64,000 nt of DNA, from the NCBI GenBank assembly GCA_027946555.1, contig JAPEVC010000052.1:62001-126000 (forward strand), in the 5' to 3' direction. The stretch's first letter is position 1. Each line of letters starts with the position of its first letter. The notes under the pieces are model-generated. The model did not search any database, was not told the DNA's origin, and was given only the letters and a program-made list of their open reading frames with translations. This document shows positions 11,592 to 24,030 of this stretch, piece by piece. Both the position numbers and the translations under genes were made by a program. The DNA is from Gnomoniopsis sp. IMI 355080. Its lineage: Eukaryota; Ascomycota; Sordariomycetes; Diaporthales; Gnomoniaceae.

Positions 11592-14500
11592 CTACCAATG
11601 TGCTTCATCCTTGTTCTGCAAAACTGGCAGGTTCAAGTCGAGTTTAGAGTACAATGTTGTGGTCTCACTGCCGATCGCGAATCCCAGAACTATGGAAGAT
11701 GTGAGACCCGACCTCTTCTCGTAATAATCGGGGAAGAATCCAGCCACAGGTTTCCACACGGTGATCCCATCTTCCGTTATTGCAGATGCTTCTTTCAGCT
11801 GGCTCGTGGAGGAAGAAGACCTTGTCGAGGTTTTTGGAGTGCTCTGTCCCAGTGATGAGAACGATGTTGACGAGTCCGAATCTGTGAGTTTAGCATCTGC
11901 GGCCTCGAGCAGGAGCACAACGTTCAGCCGCCCGCTCTTTCTTGCCCATTCAAGTGGCGTTGCATTCATCATAGAGTCCCTCGCATCGGTTGCAGCGCCG
12001 AAGCGGAGCAGTATTCTGGTTGCTTCCACACTTCCCTGGGAGGCTGCGCTATGCAATGGCGACACACCGTTAAAATCGGCCGTCGATGGATTGGCTCCAG
12101 CTTTGATAAGATCCTCCATAACTTCGAGATGCTCCCGAAGTGCCGCTGCATGTAAGGCGGTACCCCCAAATCGACTTCCGGGGGCGTTGAGATCCTTGGG
12201 TTCCATCCCCTGCTCCAGGAGGTATGTCAAGACGTCTCGCAAACCGAAGGACGCAGCATAGTATAAAGAAGTTGCGTGCCTTGGATAGATGTTCCATTTG
12301 AAGTTGCTGTCCGACCCCGTGTTAATGACCTGTATCCAAGACATGAATGTCGATCGAGACTCAGGCAGGAATAGTCTGAGGACGAGAGAGAACAAATCTT
12401 CGTTGACTTCAGCTGCTCTGAGATGGTATGACCACGCATTGGCAGCGTGTTTCAGAAACGGCATCTTCCCTAACCTTTCCATATAATCGTCGGCGCTTTC
12501 ACAGGGACCGCTGCTCAGTTCTTCAAAAAAGAGGTATGTCAAGCAGTCTGTAGCGAGTTGAGTGTGGCTCTGTCTGGGTGCCAGTGCAAAATGTCCCACA
12601 CGAGAATCTCTTTGCAGTGAATCAGACAAGAGGTAGTCACGAACAGATAAATGTGCCAAAACAACCTGGTTCTGTGTCTGAGCAACGCTGATGAGGCTAT
12701 TACCGAGCTCGAGTATGTCCTCGGTACTTCTCAGCTGACTCTCCTCGTCAATACTCGAGGCGTTATGCTGTATTGCAATAGCTTCGCGGAGCTCTTGCTG
12801 GCTCAGCCCCTTTGTGCAAAAGCAGAGCCATACCAGCATCTTTCGCAGGAGCTCGGAGTCCTCCCGGGAGACATTGTCCAGAATACGCCTGTAAGTGTCG
12901 TGCAGTCCGGCGGGAAGAGAGGCGAGTGCCTTTCGGACCTCCCTGGGTGTTCGCACGCGGGAAATGGCATCAAGTTGGCAGGAGGCCCATCGAAACCTAC
13001 GAATTTTGTTAGTCGGTATACTACCTCCGATGCACAGGTGGAGAGATGTCAGTTGGGTTTCTTTCCCTTCCTCTTGTGTTACCACGTCGACGGGGTGAGA
13101 CTGCACTGTTTTACTCACATGCCGTTCGATTTGTACAGGAGACCATCAGTAATTAGGTTCCGGTACCTCTCCTGAGACCATCTCCTCATTTTGTTATCGG
13201 CAGTCAATCGATGCAACACATATTGTCGGATATCATCATCTATCTCTGCGACGCGGTCTTCCATATTCAACCTTGAGATGGCGATATCATCATCAATGTC
13301 AACCTCTAGGACTGGACGACTGGTCACTATGATCATAGGCTTCCCAGGCGCCTTGGACAATTCAAATAAAAGTCCAAGTAGCTCATGACCCGAAAGATGC
13401 TCATCCAGAGCATCCACGAAGATGAACACATTTGCCCGCTGCGACACCTTTTTGAGCCAATGCATCAAAGTTGTTGACTTGGGGCTGGACCAAAACGGTG
13501 GATTGTTGCATCGCCTGTATTCGGCTACCACCTCATCTGGAAGTCCTCCGAGCTGTGCATATATCTGCCCGAGCAAAGATCCAAGTACCTTCCGAGTGCT
13601 TTGGCAGTCTTGATTCTTATAATCGCAGTACATCATGGCGAAAACTATAGGACTCGCAATGGTGCCCGCTATTCGACACCTTTGCTGAACAGTACTTTCG
13701 ATGAGATGAGACCTTTTCATCTGTCAGTGTTGATTCCTGATTCGATTATGATACGACTAAGGGTGTTCGTCGGGTTGTTGAATATGGGCCCAATGCCCTT
13801 TGGTACCTGGTTTATTTCCTCGACAAAATCACAAGAATGAGGAAGGTGGGCGATCCATGGAATCACAGACTCAGTGAGGGGTACTCAGGAACACGTACAG
13901 GAGCACCGTCTTTCCAACACCCGCTGAAGTAGTAACTAGTCAGATCAAGGTACCATTTCTTATTATCATGATTGCACGGAATACACTTACGTGGTCCGCT
14001 GATCCATAGGAATTTTGCGTGGAGGTTCGACCAATCTTGGTACTGAGTAGTATTGAGAACCCAGTCATTTGTTCCAGTCTGGTGAATTTGTAGGGCTGCG
14101 TCGTGGGTATACCAGGGCTTCAAAGGTGACAGCCACTCAGTGACCATACGTTCTTCGGCACCTGACCGTAATCGAGGATTAGTGGCATTATAACGGGACT
14201 AGTAAGTATATTGAGATTTTCGAGTGCTGGTCGTACTTAGCGTTGAGCGGGTGATTATGTCAGTGATCTTTTCGATTTTGGAATGGGCTTTCTCAGCATC
14301 TACGGAGATTGAAATGGTCAATTGCTCTATGTTTGTCAAGGTGACCCTGGAGCATCGATAGTCAGTGTGTGTATAACCGACGGGTTGAGAAGGATCGGTG
14401 TTTAAGATCAGTATCGAATCTCAAAGGTTCTCACAAATTTTGCGAGCTGATGCATAGCGTCAGGGCACTCTTGCACCTATCAATGTTGGCTAGAAACTTC

Positions 14501-14883
14501 TCAACATCGTTCTGGTGCGTTGTCCATTTCACAGCTTGAACAACGTTTTTGAGCTTTGAATTGTGGCCATTTGGAGAGAAGATTCTCAGTTTTTTATCGA
14601 GTGCACACACTTCATTCATGCACTGAGCGAGCGGCACCTCCATCGCCTTGTAAAGGTCAATACTGGCCGCCCTCCCGTCATTCGCCTGGTGGCCTTCACT
14701 GGTCGAGGCGGCGACCCTAACACTCTCGATGAGGTTTCTTAGATCTTGGACCTCTTTAATCAGTCTCGTCAGGGCCCATGACGAGTGGCGCAGCTCAGCC
14801 TGTGTTCTGTAACAAAGGACGAGAAGCGTGTTGGCAGCCGATATGAAGGCTATTATGCCCGCAGATATACTCAACGGATCCAT
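11592..14883 (-). CDS. NACHT-ankyrin STAND/NLR-like receptor, 6 exons
   Basis: Signal-transducing NTPase of the fungal NLR type, 917 aa. Exons: 14883-14435, 14346-14237, 14161-13991, 13923-13899 (25 nt), 13712-13119 and 12996-11592, in phase throughout. The N-terminus (MDPLSISAG..., residues 1 to about 150) resembles the fungal N-terminal domain of STAND proteins (PigL_N-like). The NACHT module has Walker A GPPGVGKT at about 242-249 and Walker B FVDALDEH at about 350-357, with the TSRP sensor segment after it. A winged-helix-like linker follows. Four ankyrin-type repeats lie at about 691-820, and then a Ser/Thr-rich tail. Known relatives act in heterokaryon incompatibility and non-self recognition by ligand-induced oligomerisation. 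It is divergent from a HET-domain gene, a typical effector partner. All core NTPase motifs are intact; the ligand is unknown. Confidence 0.88.
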
Positions 14884-15681
14884 ACTGGCCTCGGAAACAA
14901 GTAGGACCTATCACGCAGTATATCGCGGTGTCTGCGATATGACTGCAACTTACTGAACAGGATGGTTAACAAAAAAGCCAAAGAGAATAGACATAGTTCC
15001 GTTCATAAGGTTATCCAGGCCGCAAATCACCATGATTTTCGTCGAACAGGCTTGCCAGCAAGGAGAGGAGAGAGATTGCTGGATAAGCAGCCTGTGAGGA
15101 AGCGTCTGGCCCCCACGTTCAGCCACAACTCGCCAATCTTTGCTTCTTGAAGACAAGTGGCGGGAATAAATGCACATGCATGCACATGATGTGAAAGTCT
15201 TCAGTAGGACTGCGCCAATAACGGTCTACTACGTGTAAAAGCCACTTCCCCGGCGTTTACAAGTGCTTACTTCGGAAGTATTAAAGTATAGAAAGGGTTT
15301 CGTGAAAGGCACACGGGCGAATGAAACTCCGCGGTGTACACTAGGTATGATGACTTTAATAATTTGATCCTTCAACTGATAGGTTGATGATACATATGGG
15401 AGAAGGAATTCCGTGCCCCGCTCTGGTCAGAAGTCAGGCTTTCTCTGTGGCTGGCAGGCTCCCAACATAGCTTGCTATCATTACTCACGCCATTCATAGC
15501 TCCGAGCCTTATTCAAGAAGACGACTAAGCAAGGTTCTATGGTATCCGAGGTCACTTCGAAGTCTTTGTTTGACAAACTCTGATTATTGATCGCACCCCT
15601 GTTATATTCCCATTGAGCTTTCCATCCAGATTCCTTCACAATATTGGCTCCCTTTCTCATACCAATCCGATATAGATAACG
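14884..15681. promoter_or_regulatory. Shared divergent region between NLR and HET genes
   Basis: 798 bp between the two start codons, so both promoters must lie here. It contains an imperfect inverted repeat at 14915-14946 (ATATCGC / GCGATAT arms, extended by GCAGT / ACTGC with a one-base bulge). No other gene was seen. Joint regulation of the two genes is inferred from the arrangement only. Confidence 0.45.
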
Positions 15682-18263
15682 ATGCGGCCAACAGAACATC
15701 CAACTGCTGGTGACTCTCCCTTTCATGGTAGCGGGCGTAATTCTCCAGAATGGCATTGCTCCACATGCCGAAACTTGTCACCAGATTTGATCGCGAAAGA
15801 GTACCCACTTCCGGGCCTCTGGTACCGATACGGCCTTGGAGACTCGGACTATGACGGCTGGGCGTTGGCTGCCCCGTTCAACGATATCGTTGAAAAGGCA
15901 GCAGCAGGTTGTGAATCCTGCGAGATGATTGAGCAAACTTTTAGAAGGCTGGGACCAGGAGAGTTTGATAGCTCGAGTATCCGCATCTACGTCCTCTTCC
16001 GCAAAGATGATGTGCTCAGGCTGCGCGTTTGTCAGGTGGGTAAAGAGGAAGACGTCCCTTTTCTTTTCGCTGGTATTTTCGATGGGCCGTCTCTTCCTGC
16101 AATCGAAGCAGAACTTGCACGATACGAAATGTATACCCTCCCCGGTAGGGCTTCCGACTACCGTCTTGAAGTATCTTATACTGACAAGCAAATGCAGACT
16201 TCCCATGTCCTTGGCCCACAATAGGTAGCCAAATGAACCTTTCCCTGCCTGAACTAGACTATGAAAAAGGGTGGGAGCATTACAAGTGGAATGGCGGTAC
16301 AGTCAAACACATCGATCGGGAGCCGGGCTCAGAGGGCAGTATTCGCAAAATCAAGAACATGATGGCTCGCTGTTCCATTAACCATGACTTTTGCAAGAAG
16401 GCTGAAGCTCTGGTATCACAAATTCGAAGGCTTCCAAAACGAGTCGTTGAAGTCGGTCCCGCAGACAATACTGGCATACGGGTCTTCGAGCATGCATATG
16501 ATGACGAGATAAGGAAGGAAAAATATATCGCCCTGTCTCACACTTGGGGCTCTACACGACATACACTGTTGAAGCACGATAACTCCAAGCAGATGAAGAG
16601 GAATGTGCCACACGACGAGCTTCCATCGCTTTACCAAGACGCCATAGCAATCACTAGACGTTTTGGTTACCAGTATATTTGGATAGATTCGTTATGCATC
16701 ATCCAGGGTGACGATCACGACTTTGCTGCCGAAGGTGCAAAGATGGCATTAATCTATGAAGGAGCTGAGTTTGTCCTCGCTGCATCATCAGCTCCGAATG
16801 GTGACGCTGGGTTGTGCGTCCCAAGAGGACCTTACGTGGAGATCAAGAATGCAACCAAGCCTGGAGAGACTTGGAGCGTCTTTGCAAGAGAAGAATGCAC
16901 TCACAGAGTTCTCGGCGATGAACACGCAGTGTGGCGCGCTCCCTATGCACTGAAGGACTGCTCTCAACTTTGGGCCGTCCCGAGGGATCCTGCAAGTGAA
17001 CAGCGTACTGGGGGTGAAATAGATTATACAGATTTTGAAGACCCTGATTGCAACGACTTCCCGCTAAACTACCGGGCGTGGTGCTTGCAGGAGAGGATAC
17101 TGGGCTCCAAAGTGCTCCACTTCACCAAACAGGAGCTACTATTCGAATGCCTTACATCCTTGGAGTGCGAATGTGGGTTCTTTGAAGATCATCGTGGGGA
17201 CTTGCTGCTTGAAACCCGTCGTGCAGTCAAATCTGGTCGAGAGCACTTTGGCCGGGTTCAACTAGAAAGCATCTCATTTTCGGGGCGTGTGGCACGACGT
17301 ACGTCTCGGTGGCATAACCAATTCCGCAAAGGCGTTGAAAGACCCGAACCAGCCAAGATAGACGTCCAGCAGCAGCAGTCATCACTTCACCGTGAGACCT
17401 GGCGAGATCTTGTGGTACAATATTCCCAGAAGAAGCTTTCCGATCCTTATGACGCTCTGGTTGCCATTGCCGGTCTTGCACAAAGGTGGGAGAATACCGA
17501 GACCACCGGACGCTATTTGGCGGGCTTGTGGGAGAAAGACATTCTGAATGGCCTTCGCTGGATGCCAGATACAAAGGAGCCCGAAAGCATCCTGGCCAAC
17601 AAGTTCCATGAAAGGGAGCAGAAGATTGGGAGAGATATTGACAGGTATCTTGCGCCAAGCTGGAGCTGGGCTAGCATTCAGCGGGGAGTTGCTTGGAAGG
17701 ATGCTCACGACCTCTTCGACCTCGACAACTACTTCGTCACTGTGGACCACGACCTGCATCCTCCGGTCTGTAAACAGAAAGATGTTGGCTTTGAACACGG
17801 TAAAGTGTCCTATGGGTATATATTCATGACGGGAGAAATCATGACGGTCGAATTTTGGATGCAGCAAATACCGCCCAACGCTCCACCGGGTGGCTTTGAT
17901 ATTCGTGTCCACCTGGTCAAGAATGGAGTCCGGAGCCCGGCGACTGCTATTGACAACGTATCAAGACTTGAACAACAGCCCATACTGCCCGGAAGGATAT
18001 CCGAAAAAGGCACTGTCATGCGTCAATTGTGGTGTCTGAGATTTTGCTCGAAGCCATTTCCTGCTTTTGGAGGGAGCGGAGGATACGGAAGCGAAGGTGC
18101 TTTGTTGTTGGTCGATGCCAGACCAGAAATGAAATGTAGACAGCCCGGATTTGTCCAACAACATGAGTTTGTCTTCGAGCGTGTTGGTTTCACATACGGT
18201 TATATGACAGAAGACTGGGATCATGCCTTGGATTCAAAGAGAGTGAGCTTGTGTCTCATTTGA
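15682..18263 (+). CDS. HET-domain (heterokaryon incompatibility) protein
   Basis: Predicted cell-death effector with a complete HET domain. Two coding segments: 15682 to about 16144 and about 16225-18263. The best junction uses donor gtaggg at 16145 and acceptor atag ending at 16224 (80-nt intron), giving 833 aa, but other donors nearby (for example before 16157) are possible, so this splice site is uncertain. HET motifs in order: YIALSHTWGS (about 255-264), IWIDSLCIIQGDD (about 306-318) and NYRAWCLQERILGSKVLHF further on. The N-terminal segment has a CSTCRNL motif often seen before HET domains. A long C-terminal region without a known domain follows. HET proteins trigger death on activation by receptors such as NLRs; here the NLR lies head-to-head upstream. 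No amyloid-motif match was noticed. Confidence 0.87.
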
Positions 18264-19435
18264 TGGGAATGATTTGGCATGATCGTCACTGAATACTGTC
18301 CAAGTCTCGTGGCGAATGCTTCTGGATCTTGTATCGCCAGCATTCATTGAATCGTCGCTCAGACATAGTACTTATTCAACATGCAAACCATACATAAGTT
18401 GTAGGCGTCTTTCTGCCAGTGCGGAAGACCACCCTGTCTGGGTTTGTTGCCGGTGTGAGTCACCCAGAAGGCACTCGATTGAAAATGGAAACTCGCCGCA
18501 GACTCATAGTTATAGTTTAAGATGGATGATCCGCGTTGCCTAAAGAGACCTGTATAACGTTAGATACCTGCCTAGATTCAGAATGACTCATCTGACCGAG
18601 ACCCGTTTCGTACACATTAGGCTGACAGAAACCTCCTAAATGTATTAGGCACGGACGTGCTCGTATAAATACATACTTCAGCCTTTCCATCCATCAATTT
18701 CGACTATGATCTCTCCCCTTTCTCTTCATCCAAGTGCAGAGGCTTTACGCACTACATTGAAGGTTCGCCTGAGTATGCGATTTTGCTAGTTGAGAACTAT
18801 CACGTGCCCGCTCGCTTCTAGTTGACTTCGCTCGACTAGGGAATTTTTGGAACCCGTTATCTTCATCGCAATATTTAATCTCTTTCATTGTCATCGTTTG
18901 CTTGCATGCGAGATGAAGAATGAAATGTTCTGAATTCTCTTACCCTCTGGTGCTGGACTGTACCTAGTGGTGTGACTTGAACATTCATAACCGCCTGTAC
19001 GGACGTCGCTTTTCCCATCCTGCCATAGTTGAGACGATTTCTCCCACACAAAGAAGAAGAAAAATGGCTAGCTCTCCGGTGTCTGGCTACAAGGTTCTGG
19101 TCAAGGCGTAAGTTTGGACGTATCTCCACCCAAATGCTACGTAAGGACATAGAAACCATGTTCAGCCACTGCCCGCCTCATGTGGCCTCTTGTGGGACAT
19201 GTGTCTTATTACATTGAAGTATTCAATGTACGTACTTGTAATGATACCTGAAAGCATTATTTGAATACGAGGTAAACCATGTAATCAGGTGCACTTGTTA
19301 CAACGCTCCTTACCTGACTAAATGTGATGCTTGATAGCTCAGAAAAAGTACCCCTCGTCACCTCAATACAATTCATCAAGGATAAGGATGTCTCTTTTTT
19401 TTTTTAAACTGTAAGCCCTCTCAGACCACACACGT
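18264..19435. other. Convergent intergenic region, nothing recognised
   Basis: About 1.2 kb between the 3' ends of the HET gene (+) and the unknown gene at 19436 (-). Only short unrelated open frames are present. A T tract lies near 19394-19405. Confidence 0.4.
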
Positions 19436-20547
19436 TCAACCTTTCCATAGCAATGGTTCTGGTCCGTCCGGGTAATCTATGTCATCCCAAACGTCTCGTC
19501 GCCTCATGACATAGTCATTGTAATCACATCGCTCGATCTGGCGTTCCCATCTGTCTCTATAAATACCGTACTCCGGGATGGCGATTTCAGAATCGACTCG
19601 GCGACGGTTGGTCCTGTCTCCGAGAATTGGGAGGACGCCGTCATCTGGCTTTGCTGCGCGAATGAAATGCACAAGGCTTGCTTTTTGGTCTTCCGTAAGA
19701 GCATACGGTCTCCTCGTCATTTGGTCGCGGTGTGAGTGGAACCAAACTTCTTTATACTGTAAGTAGTTCAGCAGGAGTCAGGATATATCTGGAGCGACTT
19801 TTGGAGTCGTTCAGGGTCAAGATCTCGGAAATGGACGCACCTCGTCACTACCGTCAATACGCTCAAACAACACCACACCACCGAATATTTGATCCTCAGC
19901 CCAGTAGCCGACCACATCGGCTACACCGTCTGGGTACTGCTCAACATATCTATAATCGCTTAGAGTAAAAGGGGTTGGGTAAACTGGGGGAAAGCCTTCT
20001 GGTCGCTCTCCAAAGGGGCTCTCTCCTTTGTGACATGAATCATCGAGCTTAAAAAGCAACACCGCAATACGGTGAACAGCTCTTGCAGTCAGCTCTATGA
20101 GTGCCAGATGTGAAGCACGAGAATCTGCGGGTACGCTTTGGAAACGGCGTAAAGCCTGGGTATACAAGAGTCAAAATAGATTTCGTTGGAGTGACGGAGC
20201 CATACAAGGAACTGGGGACTTACCTCAACTTCTATATCCATTTCTTTCGGGTTGAAAGACTCTCGAAATTGAATTACCCGGTCCATTACGCCCGGACAAA
20301 GGGTCTTGTGTTTGTGGGTTGGGTCCCAGATTGTGTTACCATGGCCCCTATTACCAAAGGCGTTGTCCTTTAGCGGAAACCCATCGAGTATCTGCGCAAA
20401 TGTGATCTCCGCGATTTTCAAAAACAGTACATTCGATACGGCGTTGTCGAACGCGCCTTGGTGGGCTTCATCCAGGCACTGGTCTGCGCGCATGTATTCG
20501 ACCAAATTGGGCCGTGGAGTAGTGACATAGTTGGGATCTGACTCCAT
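19436..20547 (-). CDS. Conserved-looking protein of unknown function, 3 exons
   Basis: Exons 20547-20224, 20155-19841 and 19756-19436 give 960 nt and 319 aa; all junctions are phase 0 with good sites (gtaagt/ccag and gtgcgt/acag). I do not recognise a named domain. The protein has no signal peptide and no membrane segment. It contains a GHGNTIWDPTHKHK stretch (about residues 68-81) and, after the first intron, an aromatic and acidic central block (DYRYVEQYPDGVADVVGYW) leading into FGGVVLFERIDG; the C-terminus is rich in Arg/Asp/Tyr. Clean exon structure and sensible composition argue for a real gene. It lies between the HET gene and the zincin-like gene in the accessory part of the window, so a role in that neighbourhood is possible but unsupported. 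Confidence 0.72.
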
Positions 20548-21700
20548 ATTTATCGAATATATTGGTCAAGATTGTCTGGTGTGTCTGCCCGGGTTTTAGC
20601 TGGCAGTCTGGCGACATCCGTTATTAGGGCTTGAAAAGAAGAATATTGTGTCAGAGAGAAGGGAATGGCCAGCTAGCTCTCGGCAAAGCATCACTGGTGA
20701 CGGGCGTTCATCATACTGCTGCAACTCTGCTTAGTAATGGTGATATTTTAATAAAACCTTATTTGCTATGCCGCACGGGCACGCTTCCGCAGGCGCGGAA
20801 GCAACGCGGCGTCACGGTTCAGTCTCAAGTTTATTCTTTTTTAACCTATTAATGGATGCGTCTTCGCTAAAAAAAAAAAAGGGTGTGAACCGGGTCTGTA
20901 CGTGCGGCCGCGCAGGCCATACTGCATCGATCCAGCTCTGCAATTGTACTGCAACTGCTGTATGACCTGTTCCACAACCTACCTAGGTACAAAGCGCTTA
21001 GCTCACTTGCGACCCAGGCATTTTACTTGTTGTAATGGTGGATGCGGTCGACCATTTGAACCTTGTACTGAAATTACCTACTCAGGCATTGCTCTGTATA
21101 TTATGTGAATCAATATTAGTTCATAGACGCATGCCAATGCGCTGTAATAGCAAGATACCAATGTCTCTAGATTGCAGAAGGAGTAGGTATTATACGGGAG
21201 GTTTTCGAGGCCGGACGTCCCTAGGCTATATCCAGTGAACCTTGGAATGTAATTTGGTAATACATGCTTCTAGTGTGTTGGCTGCAGCTGGAATAGATAC
21301 GCTGATTTGCAGAGAGTTGCGCGGACTAAAGAATTGGCCGGCACACACTGAGTGATGTTGGTTGGGAAAGCTCTCTGGCCATCACGATGAATGGTCACGG
21401 TTTTTGGCTTCAAACGGGCCAACAAAACTGTGCCACTTCCAATATCCCAGTGCATGGATGATAGATCCCGGGAATTATGGCTTTGCAGCTTTGCTATCCG
21501 AGAACCGCATTGCACGTTCGAACATATATAATCGGTCTTGTGCCTATGATATGAGTTCTGGGTCTTCAGTGCGAGTACTTCAGGGTAGAGCCTCGATATG
21601 CACGACTGAAGATCCTCTCAATTTTTGCTTGTCTATTCTTTATTTCCATTCCAGAGATTCACGTCTATGCACCTGCAGTCTTTGCTGGCCCAAGGACACT
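20548..21700. other. Divergent intergenic region with a GC-rich hairpin
   Basis: About 1.15 kb upstream of two divergent genes. It contains a perfect 8-bp inverted repeat with a 4-nt loop at 20783-20802 (GCTTCCGC / GCGGAAGC), an A tract near 20869 and a CCTAGG palindrome at 20981-20989. No protein gene was recognised. Confidence 0.4.
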
Positions 21701-23143
21701 ATGGCCCAGAACCGAGCGCGAGGACTCGTGGGACCCACTGTCGTAGGAGAATTCAGAATCTTTACAGATCCAACTTCGAATCTTACTCCATGGCACCCAC
21801 ATCCTGAAACTTGGACTCAGATCAACTCTGCCAGTGAGATCTTCTTAGTGGTATCTCACTTCGTGCATCTCGCTGCCTGTGTGCTACGGTCCCCCAAAGG
21901 TCGGCAATGCCTGGATGATTGCGGTCAACGCGCTATACTTGGCTGGGATGCCGTGGAGCGGCCTCACAATTTCCGGAACTACAATCAAAGCATGAGCTCT
22001 TGTGTCGATTTCTTTCTGGACAGTATTCAGCTACGATTTCCCAACTTGTATCTTACAAACACCATTCGTGGAGAGGGTAGTACAGCGAAGGCAAACTGGG
22101 GTCAACGAATGTTGGAGTACAATCCCAAAATTGCAGCCACTGTGTATCTCAACAAGACTGTATGTTCAGCAAACCACAATCTATACACTCAAGATGAAGT
22201 CTTGATGTTCAGCAAGTACTAATAGTACCAAATGACCAGATTGTTGACAATTTGTTGTATGCGGCCTCAATGCAGACGGCATATTCTCGCAATGGGAGGC
22301 GGGAGGCAGCTCAAGATGCAGAAGACGAATACAACGCTTTCACTTTTCAGATGGCTGTTACAGTGGCCCATGAGCTCGTGCATGTGTTCATTGGCTTCTT
22401 GTGTGGCAGAATTGTACCTAACACACCTCCAAATGTGACGGCAAGAGGTTTTGGGAATAATCAGGAGGGCGAGTCTGGTCGTTTTTGGGAACATGCTTTG
22501 CTCGGGGGAGGTCCTGAGTTTCTGATGAGCCAATCCTGCCGTTTGGGGTGGAGACAAGCAGGAATCCCATATCTGATTGACAACCGGAATAATTGTGAAC
22601 CTATCTCCCGGATGTGGATAAACAGCTTTGTTCGCAACAGTAAGTTGGATACCTACCCTGCTCCCCAGTTAGTTTATCCTGTCTCGACAGTCTCTCTCAG
22701 TCGGTCACGCCGCACATCTAATTTGCATTGCAATATTTTTATTCACAAATTCGATTTATAGGTTGCGATTTTTGTCGAGATGCCATCATTTCACCATTTT
22801 CTCCTGGGCCCGAGAACTACTTGGGGCAGAATGGACTCCGTTCGCGCCGCGGACACATGGGGGATGTACGCACGCACGTACTGTCACGCAATTTGCCTCG
22901 CCCGCCTTCTCCACACAATAGGCGTAAGTCTATCCTAGTGCTTTAACAGCCTCTGAAGCACAATTTGCAATGTATCAAGGCTTTATTCGTGGCTCTCTGG
23001 TTGACATTGATATAGCTCGCCATAGAGTGGACGGGCCCGCCGATGGTGCTCTCATGCGGTTGCATAACCGATGTTCAGCACGCACGATACGGGCTTCTGA
23101 AATGCCCGACTATCTTCCTCCAGCGATTGCAGCTGGTAGGTGA
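21701..23143 (+). CDS. Zincin-like metallopeptidase-fold protein, 4 exons
   Basis: Start chosen at 21701. Exons 21701-22159, 22240-22639, 22762-22923 and 23016-23143 use canonical sites (gtatgt/ccag, gtaagt/atag, gtaagt/atag) and give 382 aa. Exon 2 encodes VAHELVH at about residues 195-201, an HExxH zinc-binding motif, followed by a GESGRFWEHALLGG segment with glutamates that could supply a third ligand. I recall uncharacterised fungal proteins with an HExxH plus GESGR-x-WE layout, but no function is known. There is no clear signal peptide, so it is likely intracellular. After the second intron two frames both look partly coding, so the last about 95 residues are uncertain; an unseen indel or alternative donor (GT at 22630) is possible. 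Confidence 0.65.
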
Positions 23144-24030
23144 GACGGAAAGGTGCAAAAGTTTCATCACAAATCCCAAATTGGGACCTTGGAACGTTTA
23201 TAGTGCTCATCACAGAGCAGGGCCCTGTAATTCTATTTTTGGGCTTCGTATGGGCCACGTAATTGGCCATCTCAAGCTGATTGCATGTCCACGGGGTCCC
23301 TATTTATGAATACTGTAGGCTGACGTGAGGTGTTTGATACTTATTTTACTTGCAATTCAATCAGCATGACACAACTGCATATGGGCAGGTCCCATTAATA
23401 CTGAGATTTTTTTTTTTCCTGCTCCACCATCCAACACCACGCACCTGAATACCTGCCTGCCCATTACTTTGCGCAATCAATGACGCAGAAGTGCAATTAA
23501 AAAGTGCATTAGTGTCAAGTACATTCACATTCATGCCTTGCACTGTACATCTTTTCATTCGGCATCGAATCACATGGGTCTCAACGGAATTTCTCGTCTA
23601 GAATTTCATGAATGTAGACACATCCTATTCCCCAACAGCCCAGATTGAGATGAGTAGCATGCTATCAAGATATTCGGCGTCTAGTCTTGTCATTCCAATC
23701 ATCCAAAAGGATCAAACTTGTGTTTACAAACACCGCTCATCAGTCATGGCCATCTAGGCCACCTGGTCGTCGGCCATCCGTACATACACAGTACCGATAT
23801 GGCCTCACCGTCTCACGGCTCACCAAATCAAACATCAAACAGAGGGGGTGCAGGCTTACCATCTTGATTCCAACAGTCTTATCGCTACAGGCTGAGGGAG
23901 GAGGCCCGGGGTTTCGTCCTTTGGAAGCCCATGGACTTCTTGTAACATTCTCATTGATACAAAACATACGGTCCAACATGGCTCAGGAGTCAGGTTGTTA
24001 TCGAAGGTTTGGTTTACTTACCAAATTTGA
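23144..24030. other. Intergenic, no gene recognised
   Basis: About 0.9 kb upstream of the secreted protein gene. It has a T tract near 23408-23418 and only short open frames. The promoter of the downstream gene is expected here. Confidence 0.4.
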
